Assembly: GCA_000496135.1 (NCBI GenBank)
Contig: KI542675.1
Span: forward strand, 186,001 to 250,000
Origin: Thermoplasmatales archaeon E-plasma
Lineage (GTDB): Archaea; Thermoplasmatota; Thermoplasmata; Thermoplasmatales; Thermoplasmataceae
Reading direction: 5' to 3'
DNA length: 64,000 nt
Shown here piece after piece: positions 31,910-40,680 of the stretch. Made by a program: the position numbers and the translations under genes. The notes under the pieces were generated by a model, which worked only from the letters and a program-made list of their open reading frames with translations, did no database searches and was not told where the DNA came from. Each line of letters begins with the position of its first letter. The stretch's first letter is position 1.

Positions 31910-32729
31910 CTCTCATAATGAAAAGATCGTCAAGCGAAATTTTTCTTACGCTATCCCCTTCCTTTATGAATCGGGTGGCTTCGTCCTGCGGCACATATCG
32001 TATATATATTGTCCCAACCCGGAAGGAATTATCCATTTTCCTGTAGCTTTCTATCCTTACCTTGTTTTCAAAGCCCTTCAGGAGAGATTTGATCGTTCCC
32101 CTGTCTATAATCGATCCTGATTCAAACAGAAAAACCTCCTCTGACAGTTTTTCTGCCTCTTCCATATAGTGGGTTGTGAGAATAATATTTCCCTGAAGCT
32201 GCTTAATTGCAGACCATACCTCAAGCCTTGATATGGGATCGAGGCCGGTTGTGGGTTCGTCCAGGAAAATTACATCAGCATTTGCAGCAAGGGCCATTGC
32301 CACAAAGCACTTTCTCTTCATACCTCCTGAGAGGGTATCAGCTGGATTGTTCCTTGCTTCGTGGAGACCAACAGCCTCCAGAGCATCCAGCGTAGCCTTT
32401 CTGGCATCGGCCGTTGAAAAGCCCCTTCCCACAAGATACATAGATACCTGTTCCATGGGTGTCAGGATACCGATTGTTGAGGCCTCCTGCGGAATACTCA
32501 CAATTCTCTTTCTAATTTCCTTTGCCTGATGAACAACGTCCAGACCGAAGATTGTGGCCTTTCCTGAAGTTGGCATGAGCTGCGTTGAAAGAATTCTAAG
32601 AAGAGTTGTCTTTCCTGCCCCGTTTCTCCCGATGATTGTGGTAATTCTTGCGGACATTTCTGCACTTATATCTTTCAGCGCTACGTTATGATCAGAATAT
32701 ACTTTTCTAAGATTATTGATAACGATAAT
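31890..32729 (-). CDS. ABC transporter ATP-binding protein, apparent ATT start
   Basis: Walker A is GRNGAGKTT, Q-loop SIPQEAS, signature LSGGMKRK, Walker B VIFLDEPTTGLDP, and H-loop TTHYMEEAE, a standard exporter ATPase. The first ATG (32657) would begin only 10 residues before Walker A. The same frame continues upstream with IVINNLRKVYSDHNVALKDI, the missing first strands, and meets a stop at 32730-32732 with no ATG, GTG or TTG. GGTGG lies 5 bases before ATT at 32727-32729, so I extend to that codon (279 aa). Pairs with the downstream permease. Confidence 0.85.
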   Translation of the reverse strand: MIVINNLRKVYSDHNVALKDISAEMSARITTIIGRNGAGKTTLLRILSTQLMPTSGKATIFGLDVVHQAKEIRKRIVSIPQEASTIGILTPMEQVSMYLVGRGFSTADARKATLDALEAVGLHEARNNPADTLSGGMKRKCFVAMALAANADVIFLDEPTTGLDPISRLEVWSAIKQLQGNIILTTHYMEEAEKLSEEVFLFESGSIIDRGTIKSLLKGFENKVRIESYRKMDNSFRVGTIYIRYVPQDEATRFIKEGDSVRKISLDDLFIMRGVDFES

Positions 32730-32814
32730 TTATACCACCTATGCAACTGGATATTCAGTGAGATATGCTCATTGGTTAATTTATTTTACGAAGTGAGAAA
32801 TTGCTACAAAACCA

Positions 32815-32833
32815 ATAAAAAGAAAAAAATAAG
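32815..32833 (-). terminator. U-rich terminator after the DUF981-like gene
   Basis: Read on the minus strand, bases just beyond the stop at 32856 form a T-rich tract (TTATTTTTTTCTTTTTATT), the usual archaeal intrinsic termination signal. No hairpin is needed in archaea. Confidence 0.45.
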
Positions 32834-32855
32834 ATAAATGGTGGAATTAAAAGAT

Positions 32856-33512
32856 TTACGGTGCTGTGAGCAGATGCTGTGGAATTGCGCTCAATCCTAT
32901 GTATGCGGTTGCAATTATGGCACCCAGCAGTGCAATCCAGAACAGTACAAGCAATATCATCCAGCCTTTCCATATCTTTTCCTTGCTTCCCGGAACCGTA
33001 TCAACTATTAGCGTTACAGGGAAGGACAATATTCCAACTGCTCCAAATGCAATATACATCAAAAGCATTCCAAGCGGTTCAGAAGTCATATTTAGGAGGT
33101 ATCCCTGATATCCGTAATCTATTGCAAAAATACCGGCAAACAGTGCCAGAATACCCACATATTGCAATTTATATTTCATTTTTACAGAAATAACATAGGA
33201 AATAATCACTATACCAGCGAACATGTAAGGGTCGTAAAAGAGTATATTATAACTCTGGAATTTTGCCTCCACTGCTGCAGGAACTGCACTTCCAAGACTC
33301 AGCGGCCATGTCATCTCACTGTAAAGACCCATCAGGATCATTACAATTCCCACTATGGCCAGGGGGCCGACACCGCTAAGCATGTGCTCCTCAAGATTTC
33401 TCTCTCCCTTTTTGCTGTAATCATAATACACTCCAAGTGTCATGTACAGCAAAATTACTCCGGCAAACACAAGCGTAAACAACTCAAAGGCAAGATCATC
33501 AATAAATGCCAT
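32856..33512 (-). CDS. DUF981-like polytopic membrane protein
   Basis: 218 residues with six or seven hydrophobic segments (first at 10-30, last near 185-208). GERNLEEHMLSGVGPLAIVG after TM1, and YNILFYDPYMFAGIVIISYVIS, fit my recollection of the archaeal DUF981 family. Asp and Glu occur within membrane regions (FYDPYMF). Function unknown. It stands alone on the minus strand, with its own terminator-like tract downstream. Confidence 0.6.
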   Translation of the reverse strand: MAFIDDLAFELFTLVFAGVILLYMTLGVYYDYSKKGERNLEEHMLSGVGPLAIVGIVMILMGLYSEMTWPLSLGSAVPAAVEAKFQSYNILFYDPYMFAGIVIISYVISVKMKYKLQYVGILALFAGIFAIDYGYQGYLLNMTSEPLGMLLMYIAFGAVGILSFPVTLIVDTVPGSKEKIWKGWMILLVLFWIALLGAIIATAYIGLSAIPQHLLTAP

Positions 33513-33607
33513 TTTTTTTCACCAAATATAAATTATTCTGGTGTATTTATAGGCATACCTTAATAATTAATGCTAAAAAGCCAATTTCGCCATTTTAGCC
33601 ACAATAT

Positions 33608-33865
33608 TCAAGCTTCTGCAGAATTGTCTTCATTAAAATCATGAATTGAATTAATATCGATATCCGGGTGTTCCCTTATGAATTCATCCCTGTCAAATGA
33701 TCCCAGGGACTTTACCGGATCAAATGCAGTTTCACCGCATTTTATGCACCTGAATCTAAGGTCATTGAAGATATGGGGCCTCAGCAAATCTGATGCGTGG
33801 AAGATATGTTCAAATTCGTAACCGCATTTAACGCATCTGACAAGCCAGATATGAATTTTCTTCAT
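33608..33865 (-). CDS. Small zinc-ribbon protein
   Basis: 85 residues. WLVRCVKCGYEFEHIF and FRCIKCGETAFDP give two CxxC knuckles about 34 residues apart, a zinc ribbon. The acidic tail (FDRDEFIREHPDIDI and HDFNEDNSAEA) may be disordered. It resembles small archaeal nucleic-acid- or protein-binding ribbons, but no family can be named. Divergent from the ABC operon at 33974. Confidence 0.68.
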   Translation of the reverse strand: MKKIHIWLVRCVKCGYEFEHIFHASDLLRPHIFNDLRFRCIKCGETAFDPVKSLGSFDRDEFIREHPDIDINSIHDFNEDNSAEA

Positions 33866-33973
33866 AAGAAACGATTACATGATTTTTAATATTTTTTTTG
33901 GAATATTTTCAGGGTTAAACCAGTTCAATTTTTGAACTCTGCTGTGTATATATATCACCCTGAATCATGTATT

Positions 33974-34762
33974 ATGATGCTTGAAGTGCATAACATTAAT
34001 GTCTGTTATGGAAAGAGCAGGAAGCAGGTCCTGAATGACGTTTCCATTTCAGTGGACAGTGAAAAAGTTGCAATAGTTGGTCCAAACGGTTCCGGGAAGA
34101 CAACACTGTTAAAGGCAGTTGCAGGGTTAACAGATATTAATTCCGGTAAAATCAGTATTTTTGGAAAAGATCTATCAGCCATAAGGAATGAGCTGAGAAT
34201 CTCAACCAATCTTCCAGAGGTCTACCGCCTCATGAGGATGAATACTGCAGATACTGTAAGGCTATACTCAGAACTGAAAGGTCGCGATTCAAAGGAAATT
34301 CTGGATCTCATTGAAGATATGGATCTTTCTGATACGCTTGACAAAATGCTTTATGAACTGAGCACAGGCCAGCAGAAGATGATCTGCAATCTGTTATCAC
34401 TTTCAGGCATTTCAAAACTTATCCTTCTGGATGAGCCATTTGAAAGCATCGATCTCAGAAGAAGAATGAAATTAACCGATCTCATCATAAATCACAATGC
34501 GGAAATTGTTATGAACACCCATGAATTTGATATCCTGACACGATTGAAAGGGTGGGGCCTCTATTTTATCATTGAAGGAAGACTCTTCGGAAAATTTGAA
34601 GCCAGCGAGGTAAAAAATCTGTATATCAACAGGGGTGTTGCTCCGAATCATATATCTGTAATGGAAACCGGGTTTGGAACTTTCTCCATAACACGAAATG
34701 ATGGTGAAATATCAATATCTGCTGCAAGGAATTTCAATTCCCTTCTCAACGAGGTGACATAA
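33974..34762 (+). CDS. ABC transporter ATP-binding protein
   Basis: About 262 residues. GPNGSGKTT is Walker A, LSTGQQKM is a degenerate signature (usually LSGGQ), ILLDEPFESID is Walker B, and NTHEFD is the H-loop. The start codon is ATG at 33974, 25 bases after a tatatata box, so leaderless; the longer frame from 33932 would include the promoter. First gene of a four-gene operon with two membrane proteins and a winged-helix regulator, consistent with a regulated exporter or a membrane-stress responder. Confidence 0.87.
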   Translation: MMLEVHNINVCYGKSRKQVLNDVSISVDSEKVAIVGPNGSGKTTLLKAVAGLTDINSGKISIFGKDLSAIRNELRISTNLPEVYRLMRMNTADTVRLYSELKGRDSKEILDLIEDMDLSDTLDKMLYELSTGQQKMICNLLSLSGISKLILLDEPFESIDLRRRMKLTDLIINHNAEIVMNTHEFDILTRLKGWGLYFIIEGRLFGKFEASEVKNLYINRGVAPNHISVMETGFGTFSITRNDGEISISAARNFNSLLNEVT

Positions 34763-35571
34763 TGATAGGAAAATACTTCATTAAATCCATGCTGAAAAAC
34801 AGAAATCTATGGGGATGGGAAGTATTGTTCATGCTCTTCTGGCTATTCATGGGGGCATTTGTTTTCACATCAGGTTTCCCAAAACAGGAGGTTTACTACA
34901 AATTGAATGCAGCCATATGGTTTGGCTTAATAGGCTTAATTTCAGCAAGCACCCTGGCCACATCAATCTCACAATCCATATATTATGGAAACAGTTCTCT
35001 GGCATATGCATTCAGGTTTACAACCCTTAAGCCATCCGGATATATATCAAGCTTTATGCTTAGCGCAGCGATTATTGGAGGAGTTTTTTCAGGGATTATG
35101 CTCACTGTGACATACGCCCTCTTCAGCTATAACACCGGTTATATGCTGATTCCAAAATTCCCTTACGTTTCTGTAATAACCGGATTTGCTGCAGGGGCAT
35201 TCATGTTTCTCCTCGCCTCCATAATAATTATCGTTTTCAACAATTATCTCGGTTTAAGAAATGTGACATTTGCCTCATTTATTCCAATGATACTCACATA
35301 TCTCTTTGGATTTACCCAGTTCAATACGGTTTTACCCGCATATATTATTTATGGTAGCCCTTTTACAGACATCTCAGATATCCTTGTATGGAGTTATTAC
35401 GGCCATCGTGTCCCATTAAATACGCTGGAGCCAATAGGCACTGGAGGCTATATCAATCCGGAAATACAGGCTATGATTCTGGTGATCTGGATATTAATCC
35501 TCGCGCTCAGTTCATTTTTGCTCATCAAAAAAATAAAGCCAAGATCCATTGAGGAGGGAAGACAGGTATGA
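34762..35571 (+). CDS. Membrane subunit of the ABC operon
   Basis: 269 residues with six hydrophobic segments, starting MIGKYFIKSMLKNRNLWGWE and ending in a basic tail (LLIKKIKPRS). The arrangement and ATPase neighbour indicate an ABC-2-type permease, though the sequence is diverged. Its ATG overlaps the ATPase stop by one base (TAATG), so translation is coupled. Confidence 0.78.
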   Translation: MIGKYFIKSMLKNRNLWGWEVLFMLFWLFMGAFVFTSGFPKQEVYYKLNAAIWFGLIGLISASTLATSISQSIYYGNSSLAYAFRFTTLKPSGYISSFMLSAAIIGGVFSGIMLTVTYALFSYNTGYMLIPKFPYVSVITGFAAGAFMFLLASIIIIVFNNYLGLRNVTFASFIPMILTYLFGFTQFNTVLPAYIIYGSPFTDISDILVWSYYGHRVPLNTLEPIGTGGYINPEIQAMILVIWILILALSSFLLIKKIKPRSIEEGRQV

Positions 35572-36242
35572 GTCATCCCCTTTCTGAAACCGATATTGCA
35601 GATTTAACAGGAGTTGCTGCAAAAGCCCTCAAGTTTGATTTTTACATTTTCAGAAAGGCATATGGATTATATTATGCAGTATGGGCAACCGCTATTTTTC
35701 TGTTCATTTTTCTTCCAAATATAATATATTATCCAGCGATTATCCCTTATGTTCCATATATTTTCCTCATTGTATATATGGCCATATTAGCTGTTGCTAT
35801 CTGGATAACCGGAAGAGTTTTCCGGAACGCTGCACAGATCATAGGGTTCAAATCCATACTCCGTGGGAAGCGTAATGATTCTCCGGGTAGTGAAATTTTA
35901 AAAGCTTTGTCAATAACTCTGTTCATTGTAGTCATAATAGTCATATCAATTTATGGAATCGACAATATATTTGAATTTCTCATATTTTTCAGTTTCCTGG
36001 TATTTATTATGCTTTCTCACTGGAAAAATATGGCATTGACATTTGAGAAAATACCAGTTGAAGGCTTCATATCACTGGGAAGCTACATTTTAACACTGGT
36101 AATGTCTCTAATCAGCATCTTTGTTTTAAAGTCACAGCTGGATTTCTACCTTTCATGGATACCGGTAATAGCCGGCTGGTATTTCTCGGCGTTCTACGCA
36201 ATACGCTCAAGCAGGCAGTTTCTGGAGGAATCAAATGCCTGA
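35568..36242 (+). CDS. Second membrane protein of the ABC operon
   Basis: 224 residues. After a soluble start (ETDIADLTGVAAKALKFDFY) come at least six hydrophobic segments in pairs (about 35-52, 56-78, 112-132, 135-150, 168-185 and 190-208). It overlaps the upstream gene by 4 bases and the regulator gene by 8. No family recognised; it could be a second permease or an accessory of the ABC unit. Confidence 0.65.
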   Translation: MSHPLSETDIADLTGVAAKALKFDFYIFRKAYGLYYAVWATAIFLFIFLPNIIYYPAIIPYVPYIFLIVYMAILAVAIWITGRVFRNAAQIIGFKSILRGKRNDSPGSEILKALSITLFIVVIIVISIYGIDNIFEFLIFFSFLVFIMLSHWKNMALTFEKIPVEGFISLGSYILTLVMSLISIFVLKSQLDFYLSWIPVIAGWYFSAFYAIRSSRQFLEESNA

Positions 36243-36609
36243 GAATGCTCAATATGCAGGGGAATCATCCGGAGCTAACGCAGCTGCTCAAAAGAATACT
36301 GACGATTTAAACAGTATCATTGCTGAACTTTCTGAGCAACTTCAGGAGCCGCTGCTGAAATCGTCTATCAGGTTAATTATTTTGATTTCCCTTGTTCATA
36401 ACAAACATTTGAGTTTCAGTGAGCTGTCAAAAATAACATCATCTGGAAAGGGCAGCATGAGCAATCATCTGGAAAAACTTCAGGAGAAAGGGCTCATCAG
36501 GACATATTATGCCTTCAGCCTTACAGGTCCAAGACTGATGGCACAGATAACAGAAAGGGGGATTGCCGCCTATAACACCTACGCAAATCTTCTCAGAAAA
36601 ATTCTATGA
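36235..36609 (+). CDS. Winged-helix transcriptional regulator (ArsR/MarR-like)
   Basis: 124 residues. A disordered polar start (about 25 residues) is followed by IRLIILISLVHNKHLSFSEL, then SKITSSGKGSMSNHLEKLQE and KGLIRTYYAFS, a winged helix that matches the archaeal DNA-binding domain fused to or encoded with ABC exporters. As the last gene of the operon it probably regulates it. Effector unknown. Confidence 0.8.
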   Translation: MPENAQYAGESSGANAAAQKNTDDLNSIIAELSEQLQEPLLKSSIRLIILISLVHNKHLSFSELSKITSSGKGSMSNHLEKLQEKGLIRTYYAFSLTGPRLMAQITERGIAAYNTYANLLRKIL

Positions 36610-36694
36610 TAAAATAATCCTTATACAGCTTTTTCATGGAATATAAGAAGATATATATAAAAAAATGCTATTAGTGCTACTTCCAGGTGAATTA

Positions 36695-37627
36695 TTGGTT
36701 AAGATTGTAATAGCATTTGGTGGAAACGCCCTTTTGGAAACAACAGACAGCCGGGATTATGCAACTCAGGTAAAACGGGCATATAGGGCATTCGATGCCA
36801 TTTGGAAAATAATATCCATGGAGGACGTTGTCATTACACACGGAAATGGTCCTCAGGTTGGAGACATCCTGCTGAGGAATCAGATTTCAGACGGTTTGCC
36901 GCCGCCAATGCCCCTGGACACCTGCGGAGCAATGTCTCAGGGTCTAATAGGGCAGATAATGCTGGAGGCCTATGAAATGGTACGGGCAGAAAAGGGCATT
37001 TCAAAAGAAGGCGTGGTTACCCTTACAAGATCAATAGTTGATCCTGATGATAAGGCATTCATTGAACCAACAAAACCTGTGGGTGCTGTATTTTCAGATG
37101 AAAAAGCCACTGAATTTATGAATAACAGAGGCTGGAAAATGGCAAAAACAGAGAAGGGCTGGAGAAGGGTCGTACCATCCCCGTTTCCCATGGAGATAGT
37201 AGAAAGAAATGTCATACTCACACAATTGAGATCAGGATTTCTTCCAATATGCACAGGAGGCGGGGGAATTCCAGTTATCAGGAAAAATAAAACGCTCCTT
37301 GGGGTTGAAGCTGTAATTGACAAGGATCTGGCATCATCTGTCCTGGCAAGCTCCATAGAAGCGGATAAGCTTGCAATCCTAACCGATGTAAATAGTGTAT
37401 TCCTGAACTACGGAAAACCTGATCAGAAGGCATTATCCCGGATTACAATGGAAGAGGGAAAGGAATATCTGTCAAAGGGTTTCTTCGGAAAGGGGAGCAT
37501 GGAGCCCAAGGTGAGGGCAGCCATCAGATTCATTGAAAAGGGTGGGAAGGAGGCTGTAATTGGAAGCTTATCTGACGCTCTGAACGTTCTCTCCGGTAAA
37601 TCCGGAACAAGTTTTGTTAAATCATGA
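36695..37627 (+). CDS. arcC: Carbamate kinase-like amino-acid kinase
   Basis: 310 residues from the TTG at 36695, which is preceded by AGGTGA with a 4-base spacer; the upstream frame from 36665 is unlike the family. VIAFGGNALL, VITHGNGPQVGDILLRNQ, PLDTCGAMSQGLIG and ICTGGGGIPVIRKN are carbamate kinase signatures. The enzyme converts carbamoyl phosphate plus ADP to ATP, or the reverse. No arginine deiminase or transcarbamylase gene is nearby. Convergent with the phosphoribosyltransferase, overlapping by 6 bases. Confidence 0.9.
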   Translation: MVKIVIAFGGNALLETTDSRDYATQVKRAYRAFDAIWKIISMEDVVITHGNGPQVGDILLRNQISDGLPPPMPLDTCGAMSQGLIGQIMLEAYEMVRAEKGISKEGVVTLTRSIVDPDDKAFIEPTKPVGAVFSDEKATEFMNNRGWKMAKTEKGWRRVVPSPFPMEIVERNVILTQLRSGFLPICTGGGGIPVIRKNKTLLGVEAVIDKDLASSVLASSIEADKLAILTDVNSVFLNYGKPDQKALSRITMEEGKEYLSKGFFGKGSMEPKVRAAIRFIEKGGKEAVIGSLSDALNVLSGKSGTSFVKS

Positions 37628-38275
37628 AGCGTCCGATGGAGAATATTTCCCGTCATGTGATTTTATTTTATTCAATCTTTCCATATATTCAAGAATTGTT
37701 TTAAGCCTCGGCTCTTCTATTTCAAGTTCGAATGAGTGCCGGAGTTCTTTCTTTATCTGATCAATTGTCATAGGTTCCCTTAGAATTTTGCCGGTTAGAT
37801 TCATAACATCCTCAAAAACGTTCCATGGGAATATAAACCATGTCCATTGCGAATCACTTATTTCCCTTGCGAAATAATCCGGAATAAATTCTGAATGTGA
37901 AATGTGAAGCATGGCAGCAGTTTTTACGCTCTTTGGAGATTGTGACCTGACATAATCAAGGGCTACCTTCATGCTCTGGCCTGTATCGGTAATATCGTCA
38001 ACAATCAAAACATTCATTCCCCTTATATCAGAAGAAAGCCCCTGCTTCAGTTTTGCATTACCATCCTTTGAGGCAGTAAGCCCCCAGTGTTCTGTTTTTA
38101 CTGCATATAACTCCTTCCTCAGGAGTTTGTCCGAAATAATCCTGGCAGGTACCAGCCCTCCCCTGGACATTCCAATAACTGCATCCGGTATCTGCCCTGA
38201 TATGATCTTATCTGACAGGCTCTTGCACCAGTCTTCTATCTCTTCCCACGTCACCAGTTTTGCCCTGAATTCCAT
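37622..38275 (-). CDS. Purine phosphoribosyltransferase-like protein (Gpt type)
   Basis: 217 residues from the ATG at 38275 (MEFRAKLVTWEEIEDW). VIGMSRGGLVPARIISD and VLIVDDITDTGQSMK are the PRPP-binding loop of type I phosphoribosyltransferases. WTWFIFPWNVFED is typical of the xanthine/hypoxanthine archaeal group. It salvages purine bases to mononucleotides; the precise base is unproven. The C-terminal 60 residues are a charged helical extension. Confidence 0.85.
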   Translation of the reverse strand: MEFRAKLVTWEEIEDWCKSLSDKIISGQIPDAVIGMSRGGLVPARIISDKLLRKELYAVKTEHWGLTASKDGNAKLKQGLSSDIRGMNVLIVDDITDTGQSMKVALDYVRSQSPKSVKTAAMLHISHSEFIPDYFAREISDSQWTWFIFPWNVFEDVMNLTGKILREPMTIDQIKKELRHSFELEIEEPRLKTILEYMERLNKIKSHDGKYSPSDAS

Positions 38276-38327
38276 TTTAAACACAAGCACTATTATTTAA
38301 TTACACATTTTCTTTTTGGTTTTCTCT

Positions 38328-39863
38328 CTAAACTGTCTTCTCAGGATTTGAGGACGGCAATGTGGCAACTTTCAGCTTTCTCGCCTTCTTTCCTGTGCCA
38401 AGAACCTCCTCAGCGGTAAGAGTAAGAATGGCTGCAAGGCCAAAGGCTGCTGCAGATATTATGAAGATTATGAAATAAGCGGAAGGAGACGGAAGTGGTG
38501 CATATACTGGTTGGTTATTATATGAGCCTACCAGGTAAACGGCTGTTATGGTCGACATTATTGATCCGGCTATGGGTGCTCCTATACTGCTTCCAACATT
38601 CCTGAATGTTCCGTTCATGGCAGTTGCCAGACCCATATCCCTGGGATTCACCGTGAGGATAATGAGGTTAATTAATGAGGCGTTCATAAGAGACAGACCA
38701 CCGCCGGTAAAGAATTCAAGGAAGAGTATCTCATCGTAACTCGTGCTGTATGCCATTAGGAAAAAAGCCACTGCTGCAATGGAAGCACCAAGAATTGCAA
38801 GGGGTTTTACCCCGGTTTTCGAAACCATCTTTCCGGTGACAATTGCCAGGAAGAATATACCAAGGGCAAACGGGACAAGTGAAAGGCCTGTTCCAAGAAT
38901 GGAAAGGTTAAAGCCTGCAGGTGAAGGGTCTTCAAATTTGTATGTAAGCGCCTGCATTGCAAGAAACATGCCCATTCCTGAAATTGAAAGTATTATGTTT
39001 GCCACCATGACATTTCTCATTGAGAGAAGCTTGAAATGGATTATTGCTTCCCCTCCATTGAGCGAATACCGTCTTTCGTATATGAGCAAAGGAAACAGCA
39101 AAATTATTCCTGTCATAACAAGGCCAATGGTGGAGGTTGAATACCATCCCCATGATGATCCTTCAGATAGTGCGAATACTATGGATGCCAGAGACAGGGC
39201 AAGAAGGGTAGCTCCAATATAGTCAATCTTCACTTCCGGTCTTCTGAATCTTGATTCCTTAACCATGACGAATGTTATAACTGCCAGAAATATAATAAAA
39301 GGAATCGCAGAATGGTAGGTCATTCTCCATCCAAAGTCATTTGAGATAAGCGAGCCAAGAGGCAATGATATTGCAAAACCAACTCCAAACATGGCACTGA
39401 TAAGGGCCTGTGCTCTAGGCACTATTTCTCTTGGAAATTCTTCCCTGACAAGGCTCATGCCCAGAGGCATAATTGCCAGTCCAATTCCCTGGACTGTTCT
39501 TGCAGCAATCATGAAATCATATGTGGGCGAAAAACCTGTTACGGATACAGATATGGAATAGATCACAAGAACAATCGTGAGCATTTTCTTCTTTCCGTAC
39601 AGATCTCCAAGCTTTCCTATGACAGGTGTAAGAGCAACGCCGCCAATGAGATACGTGGAAAGAAGCAGACTTGCCTGTGCTACAGAAATGTTGAACTCTT
39701 TCTCAATGGCAGGCAGCGACGGGGTAAGCATCCCCTCAATATACATAACAATAAGGACAAGCCCTGCAAGAATGAGCATAACCCTAAGGGCATATTTAGA
39801 ATCGAACTCTTCTTTTGACTTGAAATTTTTATCATCAATCATATCATTTTCCATTTCATTCAC
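38328..39863 (-). CDS. MFS drug-exporter-like transporter, DHA2 type (second copy)
   Basis: 511 residues with about 14 hydrophobic segments. YIEGMLTPSLPAIEKEFNI is the first TM, GKLGDLYGKKKMLTI is motif A, ARTVQGIGLAIMPLGMSLV is the motif B region, and GFAISLPLGSLISNDFGW is motif C-like. A proton-driven exporter of hydrophobic compounds is expected. Its start overlaps the MarR gene by 8 bases, forming the same MarR-MFS cassette as at 783-2897 but clearly diverged. Confidence 0.88.
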   Translation of the reverse strand: MNEMENDMIDDKNFKSKEEFDSKYALRVMLILAGLVLIVMYIEGMLTPSLPAIEKEFNISVAQASLLLSTYLIGGVALTPVIGKLGDLYGKKKMLTIVLVIYSISVSVTGFSPTYDFMIAARTVQGIGLAIMPLGMSLVREEFPREIVPRAQALISAMFGVGFAISLPLGSLISNDFGWRMTYHSAIPFIIFLAVITFVMVKESRFRRPEVKIDYIGATLLALSLASIVFALSEGSSWGWYSTSTIGLVMTGIILLFPLLIYERRYSLNGGEAIIHFKLLSMRNVMVANIILSISGMGMFLAMQALTYKFEDPSPAGFNLSILGTGLSLVPFALGIFFLAIVTGKMVSKTGVKPLAILGASIAAVAFFLMAYSTSYDEILFLEFFTGGGLSLMNASLINLIILTVNPRDMGLATAMNGTFRNVGSSIGAPIAGSIMSTITAVYLVGSYNNQPVYAPLPSPSAYFIIFIISAAAFGLAAILTLTAEEVLGTGKKARKLKVATLPSSNPEKTV

Positions 39864-40341
39864 CAGACTTTTTTATCTTTGATTCAACAGAATTATGAAG
39901 AATGCCTGTAAGTTTTCCAAGAAAATCAACAGCAATTTCAAAATTCTCAACAGGCATTGAATTCAGAGCCTCCTCTATGAGACCCTGATTATGCTTCTCA
40001 AGGCTGTTAACAAGAGCTTTTCCCTCATGGCTCAATTCTATTGCCACAATTCTCCTGTCATTTTCATCATGCGTTCTGATAATGAGATTTTCATTTTCCA
40101 TTGAATTCAGAATCTCGGAGACTGCAGGAAGGCTGATACCCAACAGTTCGGAAATTTCCGAGGTCTTTCTTCTCCCATGATAATAGAGGAACTTCATGAG
40201 GAAGAATTTTGGTATTGTAATTCCTCTGGTTCTCAATGAGCCCATCTGAAGAAACATGATCTCCTGAAGTAACGTTCTGAGGGACTTTGTAAATTCAGAT
40301 ATTTTACTTCCGTCCTGTGATCCTTCATTGGAATGATTCAT
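39856..40341 (-). CDS. MarR-family transcriptional regulator (second copy)
   Basis: 161 residues. IPKFFLMKFLYYHGRRKTSE and ISELLGISLPAVSEILNSME are the winged-helix core, and HDENDRRIVAIELSHEGKAL is the wing with DRR. The long C-terminal helix mediates dimerisation. It directly precedes and overlaps the MFS gene it presumably represses. An inverted repeat with the shared TAGTTAGGA element lies 28-47 bases upstream of its ATG. Confidence 0.86.
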   Translation of the reverse strand: MNHSNEGSQDGSKISEFTKSLRTLLQEIMFLQMGSLRTRGITIPKFFLMKFLYYHGRRKTSEISELLGISLPAVSEILNSMENENLIIRTHDENDRRIVAIELSHEGKALVNSLEKHNQGLIEEALNSMPVENFEIAVDFLGKLTGILHNSVESKIKKSGE

Positions 40342-40367
40342 ATCTGGTAATCAAGACAAACTATATA

Positions 40368-40388
40368 TTAGTTAGGATTCATTAACTA
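40368..40388. promoter_or_regulatory. Putative MarR operator (second cassette)
   Basis: TAGTTA (40369-40374) and TAACTA (40383-40388) are inverted arms around GGATTCAT. The TAGTTAGGA core is shared with the site at 2912-2920 before the first MarR cassette. It adjoins the minus-strand tatatag promoter-like box. Binding is inferred. Confidence 0.42.
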
Positions 40389-40438
40389 TTAACTACTGTT
40401 TATTTTACATTCTTTAACCATTCTCCATATAATCAGAT

Positions 40439-40452
40439 CAGAACATGTTCTG
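40439..40452. promoter_or_regulatory. Perfect 14-bp palindrome CAGAACATGTTCTG
   Basis: A perfect dyad between the divergent MarR operon and tRNA-Glu, about 79-92 bases before the tRNA. It may be a regulator site; nothing else in the sequence identifies its ligand or target. Confidence 0.3.
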
Positions 40453-40530
40453 GTAAAGATTCCTTAAAAAATTCAAAAACTTCAATTCATTACAAAAATT
40501 AAATATAAGAACTAGTCCTTACCTGTTACC

Positions 40531-40605
40531 GCTCCGATGGTGTAGTCCGGTCAAGCATATCGGCCTTTCGAGCCGACGACCCGGGTCCAAATCCCGGTCG
40601 GAGCA
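40531..40605 (+). tRNA. tRNA-Glu (anticodon TTC)
   Basis: Acceptor GCTCCGA pairs with TCGGAGC, the anticodon stem TCGGC/GCCGA encloses CTTTCGA (anticodon TTC, codons GAA/GAG), and the T arm is CCGGGTCCAAATCCCGG. Discriminator A, no encoded CCA. A taaatataag box lies about 30 bases upstream. Confidence 0.95.
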
Positions 40606-40680
40606 TAGTAAATTTCATTCTATTCGCAGTTAAAGGAAATCAGCGAAGAGCAGATTTTCCATAAATTTTTGTTTCAATAG

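Noticed and set aside
38743-39222. 159-codon plus frame
   Set aside because: Antisense to the second MFS transporter, whose motifs are unmistakable.
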